This document shows positions 41,270-50,664 of a stretch of 64,000 bases of DNA, one piece after another. Source of the DNA: Alentia gelatinosa (taxonomy: Eukaryota; Annelida; Polychaeta; Phyllodocida; Polynoidae); NCBI GenBank assembly GCA_950022655.1, contig OX465592.1:2132623-2196622 (forward strand). The letters are read 5' to 3'. The translations under genes were made by a program, and so were the position numbers. Numbering within the stretch: position 1 is the stretch's first letter; the number at the start of each line of letters is the position of its first letter. The notes under the pieces are model-generated. The model ran no database searches, was not told the DNA's origin, and saw only the letters and a program-made list of their open reading frames with translations.

Positions 41270-42240
41270 GAATTGGACACCTTGAGCCTTTTATCATTTG
41301 AGCCTCCTGTCAGCGCGAAAACGTGGACGCCTTGAGCCTACCCCGTGGTTGCCTTGAGCCTACCCCATTTTAGTTCCGATTGGCGGGTTAGGGTTAGAAT
41401 AGGATTGGGTAAGGGTTAGGTCGTGTATATATGACTTTAAACCAGTATAAGTGCTCTTTTTGAAGTTTTTACACCTAGAAGCTCAAGGCAAACAAAACAG
41501 GGTAGGCTCAAGGCGTCCACAGGGTAGGCTCAAGGCGTCCACAGGGTAGGCTCAAGGCGTCCACAGGGTAGGCTCAAGGCGTCCACAGGGTAGGCTCAAG
41601 GCGTCCACAGGGTAGGCTCAAGGCGTCCACAGGGTAGGCTCAAGGCGTCCACAGGGTAGGCTCAAGGCGTCCACAGGGTAGGCTCAAGGCGTCCACAGGG
41701 TAGGCTCAAGGCGTCCACAGGGTAGGCTCAAGGCGTCCACAGGGTAGGCTCAAGGCGTCCACAGGGTAGGCTCAAGGCGTCCACAGGGTAGGCTCAAGGC
41801 GTCCACAGGGTAGGCTCAAGGCGTCCACAGGGTAGGCTCAAGGCGTCCACAAGGTAGGCTCAAGGTGAGGATCCCGCGGGCGGCGCTCGCTCGTGCGCGT
41901 CCGTATCTATCACAGTGCTAAAAACTGTTCTTGTTGATTTTCGGGACTAAATATTCTTAGGAAAATTGAAATAAGACTTCCCTTATGCAGAATGTTATTC
42001 TGATCATTTCTGTGGCATCGAAATTCGGATCCATTGCCTAGAAAAGGAGATACGGCCACGTTTCGGACAGGTCTGATGTGCAAGAATGACAGATTTTGAG
42101 CTGCACTGACTCCACAATAAATGGATTTTCTAAGGACCTTTTTTTACCATTCAGCATTGTTCTGACCATTTTAGTGTGTTATCCCTACTCAAGGCGTCCA
42201 GAGTAAGGCTCAAATCGTCCCGGGCTCAAGGCGTCCATGA
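41270..42240. repeat. GGACGCCTTGAGCC element with inverted flanks
   Basis: The left side carries GGACACCTTGAGCC, GGACGCCTTGAGCCTACCCC and TTGCCTTGAGCCTACCCC. The right side (42185-42240) carries the inverse CTCAAGGCGTCC twice. The 22-bp array lies between. The sequence from 41866 to 42180 is unassigned. Confidence 0.6.
41499..41866. repeat. 22-bp homogeneous minisatellite (about 17 units)
   Basis: The unit GGTAGGCTCAAGGCGTCC plus ACAG is repeated with only one change visible, in the last junction (CACAAG). This homogeneity suggests recent expansion. Confidence 0.97.
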
Positions 42241-43000
42241 ACCCTACATACACATTGAACAGGGCTGTGTTATGAAACCATTCCAACTCAGCACACCCCT
42301 CCCTGTTCTCAGTTATTTCTGAACTCTGGTAAGGTTTTAAACCGGGATAGAGTTGCGTGGGATGTATATAAATCGTCCTGTATACATTCGAACAATGTGA
42401 CTAAGCTCCCTTAATACCCAGGAAATATTTCAAATGAGGCAAGGCGGATCCCGTTAGATTCTGGCGGATTTATCCGGAAAGCCTGAATCTAGACGGAAAA
42501 CGTTACGTCTCCATTGAGAAACAGGAACTGTAGCGAAATCACATTTAAGTTGAAAATAACACTCCACCTTTCCCTTATCCTGCAAATTAAACCCCAAAGT
42601 TCTTTTATTACTACTCTTGCGTTTGCTAATTTATCATATACCCGTGCAGTATGTTAGATAATTACGTAATACCGCTCCCTATGCAGTATAAATTGTGGAC
42701 TCAACCCTGTGCAGTACACTGTTATACTGCACACGATCGAATATCAACAGTGTGTGGGCTTTCACGCTGACATGTGTTCTATGCAAATATATTGTAAGAT
42801 ATGATTAATTTCGGGTATATGGTAAATATATAACGACCCACCATGTTTATATAAGCTACAAAACTCGATGAGAATTGATGTTATTTACGGAACTCGGCCT
42901 GGGGCCTTGTTCCGTCAGAAACAACAATTCCCCATCTCGTTTTGTAGCATGTACGGTCAGGGTAGATACTCTTAAATGTTTTAAGGAGAACCTTCTAAAA
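42241..43000. other. Unassigned stretch
   Basis: It contains a small inverted repeat GTGCAGTA/TACTGCAC at about 42710-42733. No gene. Confidence 0.3.
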
Positions 43001-43190
43001 GGCCGGAGACCACCTAGCGAGAAACCCAAGCATTTCCAGAATGGCCAACACAAAATGGCATGACTGTGAGCGATTAGATCATATTGTACCTGGCTCTTGC
43101 GTCTGAGACATGAAATCATCGGTGGGAGATGTTACGATGATATGATAACTCACTTACACGCAATCTTCGGTTGGCAATGGACCTTTTTTC
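43001..43190. repeat. Decayed ACACACCAAGCGAG-family palindrome
   Basis: GGCCGGAGACCACCTAGCGAG and GGCCAACACAAAATGGCATG at the left match the family. The right arm is strongly diverged (ACACGCAATCTTCGGTTGGC). Confidence 0.6.
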
Positions 43191-44479
43191 CATAGGCCGG
43201 TGTCGCACGTTATCTACGAGGTTACGCAATGCCTGCAGCCAAACAGACGCCTCGCTACGTATACTTTAACATTGGATCACTGAATGTATGAAAGTAATGC
43301 ATTTATGATACCCATGTACATCATTCCCATAGAGATGACATCATCATATTCTATGGTATTCCAGCTCCAATTTGATGTATCATATATGCATATCACCTCA
43401 ATGATACTTTAGATATACCTTAGATAACACAGGGACACCGAAACTAGATACACACTAATACATTGGCAGGCCTAGCTATAATATGCCTATCTTTTTCCAA
43501 GTTAAAACCAAGATAATCATCAACTTTGAAGTCTAGACAGCTCAGACTTATTAATACAATACCTTAGTTTGTTCCAGCAATCTAATGTCAAAAACAACAC
43601 TCTTGCAATCACCCCCACCATTCACACTTTCGATGTGATTGCTGTGTTTCTATATGCATACCGCCGGACTCGCGGTGTTTGTCCGAGCCGCCACGTAACT
43701 AGACAGTGGACCGTTAGGCGGAGCTTAACGGCAACACCCGTATTCCGGAGATCGCTGCCGTTACTCGCTTGGTGTGTCCCGGCTTAAAAATTGTGCTGCG
43801 GATCCGGGACCAAAGCGTTGGCACGATTTCATCACATCCAAGTAATCTTTGCGTGTTCATCGCCTTCTCTTGAACATCTCCCTTTGACCTGAAGGTATCA
43901 GAATGCAATCAGGTTTTTTTTGGTATTCAATAAGTTAGTTAAAAGCTAGGACAACCGAACAACTCTCCAAATCGGTTTGATGGGTAGCTTTAATAGTATG
44001 AACAGTCGTAGGCAACGTTTCGGCAATAGTAGCCTTTTACTAGTGCATCTGTGGTATTTCCAAAAAGAAATATAATCTTTTTTTGGGTATGTGCTAAGAG
44101 AAGGCACAACCCAAGACAAAAAAGATTAAGTAGGAATAACAGGTAATGTTCATTTGCTGTTAGGAATATAAATTCGCTGTAAACTCAAGAAATACAAACC
44201 AAGAGGACGGGATCTCAATTTCGTAACACAAGAAAAACCGCTGTAGACGCGTTTCTATAAATAGATACACGGCAAACCAGAAATTGACCAGAAATTGACC
44301 GGCAATATATCATTGATATTACATGGACCACTCTAGCTTACTTAAGCAAGTAGGGTCAAACAAACTGCTATAAAAATAATAACCGTCACATTTGCCATGT
44401 CAAAGTCAGATAACTATTGACTAAACGTTACTACAGTAAAGCCGTTAGGTAAGCTGTATATATATATATATATATATAT
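43191..44479. other. Unassigned stretch with a small hairpin and (TA)n
   Basis: No gene. The part at 43725-43785 resembles one terminus of the ACACACCAAGCGAG family (TTACTCGCTTGGTGTGTCCC). A 25-bp-arm hairpin (TAATCTTTTTTTGGGT..ACCCAAGACAAAAAAGATTA) lies at 44067-44128. (TA)n at 44458-44479 is the insertion site of the retroelement. Confidence 0.35.
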
Positions 44480-44673
44480 GTGATATATAAAGGACCCGCC
44501 TTTATATAAATATAAAGAGTGAGAGATGCCGAGATCAGGACACTAGAGGTCACTAGAAGCGTCACTAGACGGTGGCGCCATCACCGGGACCTTTGTTATA
44601 CCATTCAGTAGGCGTCAAGACTACAAGCGCCACAACTTCCCTGGTCGCTGAACGAGCTGGACACAAAAATTTC
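44480..44673 (+). repeat. A1 split direct repeat (194 bp)
   Basis: It runs from GTGATATATAAAGGACCCGC to CTGGACACAAAAATTTC and appears identical to 48986-49179. It carries a TATATAAA word near its start, which could serve as a promoter. The first bases of the Gag-like open frame lie within it. Confidence 0.97.
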
Positions 44674-45705
44674 AAGACAAGATCAAGACAAGATGGCGGC
44701 CGAGGGGGAACACCGGTGCATCGCCATGATGCATCAGACAAAGGACACACTACACATCAAAGTGTCCCTGAATGGTTTGCTGGAATAAAGGCAGACAATG
44801 ATCGTATGCAGCAACAAGTATCAAGTCTACAGTCGGAAGTAAGGACGTTGGTCAAAGCAATGACCAAACTGACGATGGTGACTGATGCAAAAACGACCCA
44901 ACAGAGCGACCAAGACGATCGTGGGGCAACCGGCGGTATGCAGAGGTCCTTCGATCCACTTCAAATGCCAGCGACTAATTCTCAAGGAGGCTTGAGAAGA
45001 CCACAAGAGACGACTACGACAGCGGGCAGCGGAAACGGAACGCCGACTCAGCAGTTTCAACCAGCTTACCCAAACACGCGGGGTCCGTACTTTCCTCCAG
45101 AAATCCAAGGACCTACTAAGGACGACTGCGAACACCACCATCAGTGTTCAGACCGTAAACCAAAACGTAAGTCGAAGTACTTTTCCTTGAGTCCATTTTT
45201 ACCACCAAATGTCGAGGTGCCTACATATGACCAGATGCTGAGTGCGAGCATGGGTATGCTAAGGAGCATGGTACAAGCAGGTGCCGATACAATGGGGTAT
45301 TCCGATCATTTGGCATATCTCATTGATAGAAAACCGACCCACACTGGAAAATCTCTAGTTGATTATGATCAGGCAGTACGCGAAAAATGCGACAGGTTGG
45401 GGATGGGGGGTTTTAGTTATGGTGATAGTTTTCTAACGGAAAAATACTTAAATTTCGAAACAACCTTTGCCTTTGTGAATCTAAACAAAAAACTGAAAGA
45501 GATGTCAGAAAAGGAGAGGAAATGGGGGAAAAAATCGAGTTCGGAAAAATCAGAAAAGGCTACAGGAGTGTGTTGGAAATACAACACAAGGGAAGGATGT
45601 TCATTCACCAATTGCATGTACAAACACGAATGTACTCAGTGTGGTGCAGCACACCCTGTTTTCTCATGTAAGAAGGCCAAAATCGAAACTAAGGACAACA
45701 AATAG
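44572..45705 (+). CDS. Gag-like ORF1 of the YR retrotransposon
   Basis: A structural nucleic-acid-binding protein, expected to package element RNA. The frame is open from a GTG at 44572 (377 codons). The first in-frame ATG is at 44806, giving 299 residues, and I favour that start unless a non-AUG start or splicing is used. A coiled-coil-like heptad stretch (IKADNDRMQQQVSSLQSEV) begins near residue 72. A Pro/Gln/Thr-rich linker follows. The C-terminus has a CCCH motif (C334, C343, C348, H352) and a CCHC knuckle (C354, C357, H361, C366), a pair typical of DIRS-order Gag-like proteins as I know them. It ends with UAG at 45703-45705, in the same frame as the RT gene. Alternative: with readthrough it is the N-terminal part of a Gag-RT fusion. 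Confidence 0.88.
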   Translation: MAPSPGPLLYHSVGVKTTSATTSLVAERAGHKNFKTRSRQDGGRGGTPVHRHDASDKGHTTHQSVPEWFAGIKADNDRMQQQVSSLQSEVRTLVKAMTKLTMVTDAKTTQQSDQDDRGATGGMQRSFDPLQMPATNSQGGLRRPQETTTTAGSGNGTPTQQFQPAYPNTRGPYFPPEIQGPTKDDCEHHHQCSDRKPKRKSKYFSLSPFLPPNVEVPTYDQMLSASMGMLRSMVQAGADTMGYSDHLAYLIDRKPTHTGKSLVDYDQAVREKCDRLGMGGFSYGDSFLTEKYLNFETTFAFVNLNKKLKEMSEKERKWGKKSSSEKSEKATGVCWKYNTREGCSFTNCMYKHECTQCGAAHPVFSCKKAKIETKDNK

Positions 45706-45747
45706 GATGCGGAGGGCCCTTTGTTTAAAATAACCCAAACAAAGGGC
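45703..45747 (+). promoter_or_regulatory. UAG stop followed by a perfect stem-loop: candidate readthrough signal
   Basis: The stop codon UAG (45703-45705) is followed by a 10-nt spacer and a perfect 11-bp stem, GCCCTTTGTTT (45716-45726) with AAACAAAGGGC (45737-45747), around a 10-nt loop. The reading frame continues through the stop into the RT gene. In murine leukaemia virus a UAG plus a downstream RNA structure at similar spacing directs readthrough, which is established. Its operation here is inferred. Confidence 0.6.
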
Positions 45748-47994
45748 ACGTATTGTGATCTTGATGTGTATCAAAAAACTGCTGAACCCTGTATCGACAC
45801 TAACAATTTCGTGGGCGTGGAGAAATCCACGTGTGGACCACACAAGTCCGGCGCAGAGGTTTTTCCTTGTGAATTCAAGGATCCTGATATAATTCCGGGT
45901 TCAATTGTTTTTTCTCCGGAAAAAACAATTCAAAGTACTCATGTCAAAGAAAAACGAATCATAAATGCAGAACCTTACTTGGTAACAAGACCTTCGGTAT
46001 ACTCTCCAACCACAGGTAGGGTGGAAGGGTTCAAGGGTCAAGAAATCGCCTATGACAAGGGTATTCAGTCTATTTTTATAAGACCGGGATCCCTAGATGG
46101 CCTACAAGGGCGACCGGAGTCGGTCAAAGCCCAAACGTGTGTACCTAAATTAGGAAAAATGGTTTTTCCTAATGTAGATTCCAGGTTGGAATCAAAAGGG
46201 AAAGGTGAAAAAGGTAATGAAAATGATTCAAATACGACAACAGTATTAGAAGACGAAAATAGAAAAATTCCGGATTATCGTACTTGTGGCAATGATTGCA
46301 TAGGTTATCATTTGATAGGTGGGCGAAAGAACCAGTTAAATCCTTGTGTTTTTTACACAGAGTGTCAATCGGCAGACTTTAATTTTGACGATAAAATGGA
46401 GTTTGTGCTGAAAGGTGTAAGTAAAGGTTTTTCTATCGTTGACAACGAATTTGATGGTAGCTACTTCCGAAAAAATTATTCCAGCATTTATAATGAGGAA
46501 TTCAAAACAAAAATGGATTGTACGGTTGAAATGGAGTTAGCAGAGGAAAAGGTTACCCGAGTTGAATTGTTGCCTCAATGTGTACATTCACTGGGGGCCG
46601 TGAGAAAGAAAGAACAGGGAAAGATGCGCCCTATTACCGATTGTAAGCGCCCCTTGTATGATAGTGTAAATAATAATATGGATTCAGTTTGTCAAAAATT
46701 CCGGTATGTAACCATTGATGAAATAACACAAGTTATTTCACCAGGAGATTATTTTGCAATCATTGACATCAAGGATGCCTACCGGTCAGTCCCCGTTAAA
46801 CCAGAACACCGCAAATACCAAGGGTTTTTGTGGGATGTTAATGGGTTAGGGGAAAATGAGGAATTCTTTGAATCAAATAGGCTTGTTTTCGGGTTAAAGT
46901 GTGCTCCATATATTTTTTCGTGCATTACAGACTTTGTTATAAATTGTATGAAGGCTAGGGGTATCGTTAAGATCTTTGGATATTTAGATGATTTTCTAAT
47001 ATTAGGTAAAGACGAACTAGAATGTAAAACAAAATTTGACATATTGTCTAATTTGTTACAGGAGTTGGGTTTCCAAATTTCTTGGAGTAAGGTTGTTCGT
47101 CCAATTCAAAAAGCAGTTTATCTGGGCATTGAACTGGATAGTGTGTGTATGGAAGCTAGGCTTCCAAAAGAAAAGTTAACCAAAATTTGTGATATGGTAG
47201 ATGAGTTTCTATCCAAAAAAACAGCATCATTTCATGAAATGGCGGTTTTGACTGGTATCCTAGCTCATGCTAGCACAGTAGTGCTAGGGGGTAGAACCTT
47301 TTCTAGGCGACTCATTAATTTTTTGAATTATATGAGGAATAGGTTACACCATTGTAGATTGCCAGACTGGCTTTATGAGGATCTTAACTGGTGGCAAAAG
47401 TTTTTGAGGATTTTCAATGGGGCGGAAAAAATCCTTGTGCCTAGAGAAATAATGCAAAACACGGTTGAAACGGACTCTTCAATGTCTGGCTTTGGGGGCT
47501 CTTGTGGTGGAGATTGGTTTTTCGGAACTTGGTCTGACCACATGGGTAGAGTACCAGTGATAGATAAAGCATCACATCACTGGATAAGGCCACCATCTGA
47601 AGATCATCAAGCCATAATCAATATTCTCGAATTATGGCCAGTAGTGATTGCAGTCAAAAGATGGGGTCACTTGTGGAAAAATACACAAGTCACCTTCTTG
47701 TCAGATAATATGTCAGTGGTTATTGCCTTGAACACTGGGAGGAGTCGTAACACGGATACAATGAAATGGTTGCGGGAAATCTTTTGGATGAGTGCGATTT
47801 TCAACTTTCACATCGTAGCTAATCATATTGCATCCCAAGATAATATTTTCCCCGATTTCTTATCTCGAGTATATGATGCGAGATTCAAAACGACGATTCC
47901 CCCATGGTTAACAAAAGGCTTTTGTTGTTTTAGTGGAAGCCGAGATGGAGCAGTTCCAAGCTTCGTGGATGTCTACGAATACAACTACCACTAG
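45706..47994 (+). CDS. Reverse transcriptase-RNase H (ORF2) of the YR retrotransposon
   Basis: It copies element RNA into DNA and removes the RNA strand. The frame is continuous with ORF1 across one UAG and has no ATG until 46159. Residue numbers count from the TTG at 45721 (757 codons). An N-terminal extension of about 280 residues is unassigned. RT motifs are FAIIDIKDAYRSV (345-357, catalytic Asp 349), GLKCAPYIF (391-399) and YLDDFLILG (421-429, Asp 423-424). RNase H follows with Asp 585 (TDSSMSGFGG), Glu 637 (LELWP), Asp 662 (SDNMS) and a final Asp in NIFPDFLSR. No methyltransferase or integrase domain is present. The 3' end overlaps the recombinase ORF by about 50 bp in another frame. All visible catalytic residues are intact, so the enzyme may be active. 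Confidence 0.95.
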   Translation, partial: DAEGPLFKITQTKGTYCDLDVYQKTAEPCIDTNNFVGVEKSTCGPHKSGAEVFPCEFKDPDIIPGSIVFSPEKTIQSTHVKEKRIINAEPYLVTRPSVYSPTTGRVEGFKGQEIAYDKGIQSIFIRPGSLDGLQGRPESVKAQTCVPKLGKMVFPNVDSRLESKGKGEKGNENDSNTTTVLEDENRKIPDYRTCGNDCIGYHLIGGRKNQLNPCVFYTECQSADFNFDDKMEFVLKGVSKGFSIVDNEFDGSYFRKNYSSIYNEEFKTKMDCTVEMELAEEKVTRVELLPQCVHSLGAVRKKEQGKMRPITDCKRPLYDSVNNNMDSVCQKFRYVTIDEITQVISPGDYFAIIDIKDAYRSVPVKPEHRKYQGFLWDVNGLGENEEFFESNRLVFGLKCAPYIFSCITDFVINCMKARGIVKIFGYLDDFLILGKDELECKTKFDILSNLLQELGFQISWSKVVRPIQKAVYLGIELDSVCMEARLPKEKLTKICDMVDEFLSKKTASFHEMAVLTGILAHASTVVLGGRTFSRRLINFLNYMRNRLHHCRLPDWLYEDLNWWQKFLRIFNGAEKILVPREIMQNTVETDSSMSGFGGSCGGDWFFGTWSDHMGRVPVIDKASHHWIRPPSEDHQAIINILELWPVVIAVKRWGHLWKNTQVTFLSDNMSVVIALNTGRSRNTDTMKWLREIFWMSAIFNFHIVANHIASQDNIFPDFLSRVYDARFKTTIPPWLTKGFCCFSGSRDGAVPSFVDVYEYNYH

Positions 47995-48865
47995 AAAATG
48001 CCAATGGAGGCATTATTTAAAATTTTGTGATCAATTTAAATTAGTTTCCTTACCAGCATCCATTTATACAATTTGTATGTATTTGACATATATGGCAAGG
48101 TTTTTTAAATATACCTCAATTGTCAATTATTTGTCGGCTGTTTGGGTGTTACACAGGGTTAACGGTATTACACATGTTGATATAGATGATTTCAAAATAA
48201 AACAAACCTTATTGGGTATTAAGAGGTCTCTAGGTTGTACATTAACTCAGGCTAGGCCGATTCAAAAATTTGAATTGGAAAAAATATTTTTTTCTTTGAA
48301 TATGTATGATTCTAATGATGTTTGTTTATGGTTAGCACTAATATTGGGCTTCAGAGGACTCTTAAGGAAGTCGAATCTGGTAGAGGAAGGCTTTGCTTTA
48401 ACCCTAAAGGATGTCAGTTTTTTCAATGAATATGTGGTTTTGTCTATAACGAGATCAAAAACGATTCAATTCGGGGATAGAGTTATTAGAATACCTTTTG
48501 CTAAGATCAATAGATCCCCCTTCTGCATTTTTTATTATATTTCATTGTTATTTACATTGGTGAATTATGACTCACCAGATAACCAATTGTTATCATATAT
48601 GTATAAAGGTATTAGATTAAAATTGACTTACAATTGTTTGGCATCTCGACTTCGGTGGTTTTTAAAAATGCATGGACTTAAAGATTGTACTTCGCATTCC
48701 CTAAGACGAGGGGGCGCATCAGCCTTGCATCAGGCAGGAGTATCTTTGGCGGATATCAAAGAGATGGGAGATTGGTCTTCCTGGTCTGTTTTGATATATT
48801 TAAACAGAACAATGTCAAAGAAAATGGACTTGGATAAATTTATTATATCTCAACTTTTTAATTGA
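47945..48865 (+). CDS. Tyrosine recombinase (ORF3) of the YR retrotransposon
   Basis: It is expected to insert the circular DNA copy by site-specific-type recombination in the nucleus, replacing the DDE integrase of LTR elements. The ATG at 47945 gives 306 residues. The frame opens at 47912 and overlaps ORF2 in the +1 frame. An N-terminal SAM-like core-binding part (CQWRHYLKFCDQFK, NYLSAVWVLHRVN) is followed by the catalytic domain with Arg 137 (LGFRGLLRKSNL), the H-x-x-R box His 251/Arg 254 (TSHSLRRGG), Trp 277 in GDWSSWS and the nucleophile Tyr 285 (LIYLN). The R-H-R-W-Y set is complete. The gene ends 16 bp before B1. It matches the decayed copy at 19182-19957 throughout its length. Confidence 0.95.
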   Translation: MEQFQASWMSTNTTTTRKCQWRHYLKFCDQFKLVSLPASIYTICMYLTYMARFFKYTSIVNYLSAVWVLHRVNGITHVDIDDFKIKQTLLGIKRSLGCTLTQARPIQKFELEKIFFSLNMYDSNDVCLWLALILGFRGLLRKSNLVEEGFALTLKDVSFFNEYVVLSITRSKTIQFGDRVIRIPFAKINRSPFCIFYYISLLFTLVNYDSPDNQLLSYMYKGIRLKLTYNCLASRLRWFLKMHGLKDCTSHSLRRGGASALHQAGVSLADIKEMGDWSSWSVLIYLNRTMSKKMDLDKFIISQLFN

Positions 48866-48881
48866 CTACGTTTGGCGGTTT

Positions 48882-48985
48882 GGCAGTTATTAATTCTGCT
48901 AGAATAAATATCAATTACGCCAATATGTAGTCAATTGTTTATTATTATCATTATCCATGTTTATTCATTACAGCCCCACGATTAT
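48882..48985 (+). repeat. B1 split direct repeat (104 bp)
   Basis: It runs from GGCAGTTATTAATTCTGC to CAGCCCCACGATTAT and appears identical to 49195-49298. It joins A2 directly. Confidence 0.97.
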
Positions 48986-49179
48986 GTGATATATAAAGGA
49001 CCCGCCTTTATATAAATATAAAGAGTGAGAGATGCCGAGATCAGGACACTAGAGGTCACTAGAAGCGTCACTAGACGGTGGCGCCATCACCGGGACCTTT
49101 GTTATACCATTCAGTAGGCGTCAAGACTACAAGCGCCACAACTTCCCTGGTCGCTGAACGAGCTGGACACAAAAATTTC
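48986..49179 (+). repeat. A2 split direct repeat (194 bp)
   Basis: It appears identical to A1 (44480-44673). A 15-bp spacer, TTTTTCTTGTTTATA, separates it from B2. Confidence 0.97.
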
Positions 49180-49194
49180 TTTTTCTTGTTTATA

Positions 49195-49293
49195 GGCAGT
49201 TATTAATTCTGCTAGAATAAATATCAATTACGCCAATATGTAGTCAATTGTTTATTATTATCATTATCCATGTTTATTCATTACAGCCCCACG

Positions 49294-49298
<5 letters not shown>
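49195..49298 (+). repeat. B2 split direct repeat (104 bp), right end of element
   Basis: It appears identical to B1. The element ends in ...CCCACGATTAT and passes straight into (TA)n (49299-49344). Confidence 0.97.
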
Positions 49299-49350
<52 letters not shown>

Positions 49351-49530
49351 GCCTCTGACTCTTGGGGGTCAACGGCAGGCCTGCACGCCCCCCCCCCCCA
49401 CCTACTACCTGGTCATAAGTTCGTGATTTATAAATAGTTCAAGAATAGAAACGTAACGTGTCCGAGTTAGGCGTGACATGATCTTACTCATGAATAGAGG
49501 TACTAAAAGAGATAACCTATGAAAGTTTAA
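49299..49530. other. (TA)n flank and unassigned spacer
   Basis: (TA)n to 49344, a C-run at 49389-49400, then unassigned sequence. Confidence 0.5.
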
Positions 49531-49738
49531 ACCGAGGATACACCAAGTGAAAAGGGCAGTGATTTCTGGAATCGCCGACACAACATGGCATGTATGTGAG
49601 CTATTAGTTCACATTCCCCTGTTTAATGCTTCTGATTATCGCTGGTAGATATTACTATGAAATAAATTTTCATTTATGTGCCATTTTGTGTTGGTGATTC
49701 AGTCACTGCCTTGACTCGCTTGGTGTGTTTCCGGTTTA
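49531..49738. repeat. Palindromic MITE, ACACACCAAGCGAG family
   Basis: The left end ACCGAGGATACACCAAGTGA and right end ACTCGCTTGGTGTGTTTCCG. Here both arms carry independent changes. Confidence 0.85.
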
Positions 49739-50560
49739 AGGGTCAGAGATCTGTATCCCATCGAGTTTGAATCGCGTAGTAATTCAAGAGGCAAAGTCAC
49801 GTGAATTACGTAGCAATTCAAACGAGATGGACTTGACCTCTGACCCTAAACTTAAATAGGTTTCTGAATTTATCTCACTCTTCACATTAACTAAAGGGCT
49901 AACATTTGTGACCTAATCCCCCAGTGAGTAATTTTCCTAAATACTCCATGGGTATGGAGTACAAGTTTCTATGTTAAGTCTATTGGGAGGAGATACCAGT
50001 GCTGAGAAAATAGTGTTTATCCTTAGGCGATATTTAATAAATTATCGATAAATAAACCACATATAAAAAAAATCTCTAATGATTGGTATCGCTGACCACT
50101 TCACAAATCACTAAAAAATATTTTGGCTGTATTTATAGCTTCACAGGTTAAATTGGCTGTTCACAGTACAATATAGAGTTAGAGTCTTCATTTTACAGCC
50201 CAGTAGAGTAAAATTAAAGATTGAAAGTAGAGTTAAAGATCAAAGTCGGCTCTGAGCATGTTTATTAATGTCTTTTGAGATAAGGACATTCTTGTAGAGC
50301 GACTAACAGACGTCGGTGCAGTTTAAAGGAAACCTATGAAAGTTTACGGTCTATGTATCTTATGAACATGATCACAAGGCATTCACACCGTGAATTACAT
50401 AGCGATTCAAATGAGATGGGATCGACCTCTGACCATTAACTTGAATAGGTTTCTGAACTAATGACATAATTTGAGTATTATTTTTCTAAATACTCCATGG
50501 GTATGAGTTCGTAATATTTAGTCTCTGCGGAAAAATACCTGTGGTGAGATAAAGTCAAGC
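49739..50560. repeat. Two foldback elements, CCATCTCGTTTGAATCGC family
   Basis: The part at 49739-49870 has mirrored CCCATCGAGTTTGAATCGC and GCAATTCAAACGAGATGG. The part at 50325-50460 has GAAACCTATGAAAGTTTACG and ACTTGAATAGGTTTCTGA around CACCGTGAATTACATAGC. Both are followed by the TAATCCCCCA..TACTCCATGGGTATGG edge segment. Sequence between them is unassigned. Confidence 0.7.
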
Positions 50561-50664
50561 AACACTGGTTTTCCTGCGAACCCCGATAGTAACCTCAGTG
50601 GCATTTAGGTATACATTCTCTGTAACCGCAGGCTAATAAAGGCTGAAGCACAATTCACACGTAG
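50561..50664. other. Short unassigned spacer
   Basis: No feature seen. Confidence 0.3.

Larger units (their letters stand above)
44480..49298 (+). mobile_element. Intact-looking DIRS-order (Ngaro/PAT-like) tyrosine-recombinase retrotransposon
   Basis: The 4,819-bp element has split direct repeats A1 (44480-44673), B1 (48882-48985), A2 (48986-49179) and B2 (49195-49298). Each pair appears identical. Between A1 and B1 lie Gag-like, RT-RNase H and recombinase genes, with no integrase and no LTRs. DIRS-order elements are thought to integrate through a circular DNA intermediate using the recombinase, without target duplication. Both flanks are (TA)n, consistent with insertion into a TA tract. Split direct repeats without a methyltransferase fit Ngaro/PAT elements better than DIRS1, which has inverted repeats. 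Identical repeats and open frames point to a recent insertion. I see no frameshift or stop other than the UAG between the first two frames. Confidence 0.93.

Noticed and set aside
44572..44808. GTG at 44572 as a certain start codon for the Gag-like protein
   Set aside because: The first in-frame ATG is at 44806. Non-AUG initiation or splicing cannot be judged from sequence, so the upstream part is only recorded as open frame.
44480..49298. LTR retrotransposon or retrovirus
   Set aside because: There are no simple LTRs, protease, integrase or envelope. The split A/B repeats and tyrosine recombinase define the DIRS order.
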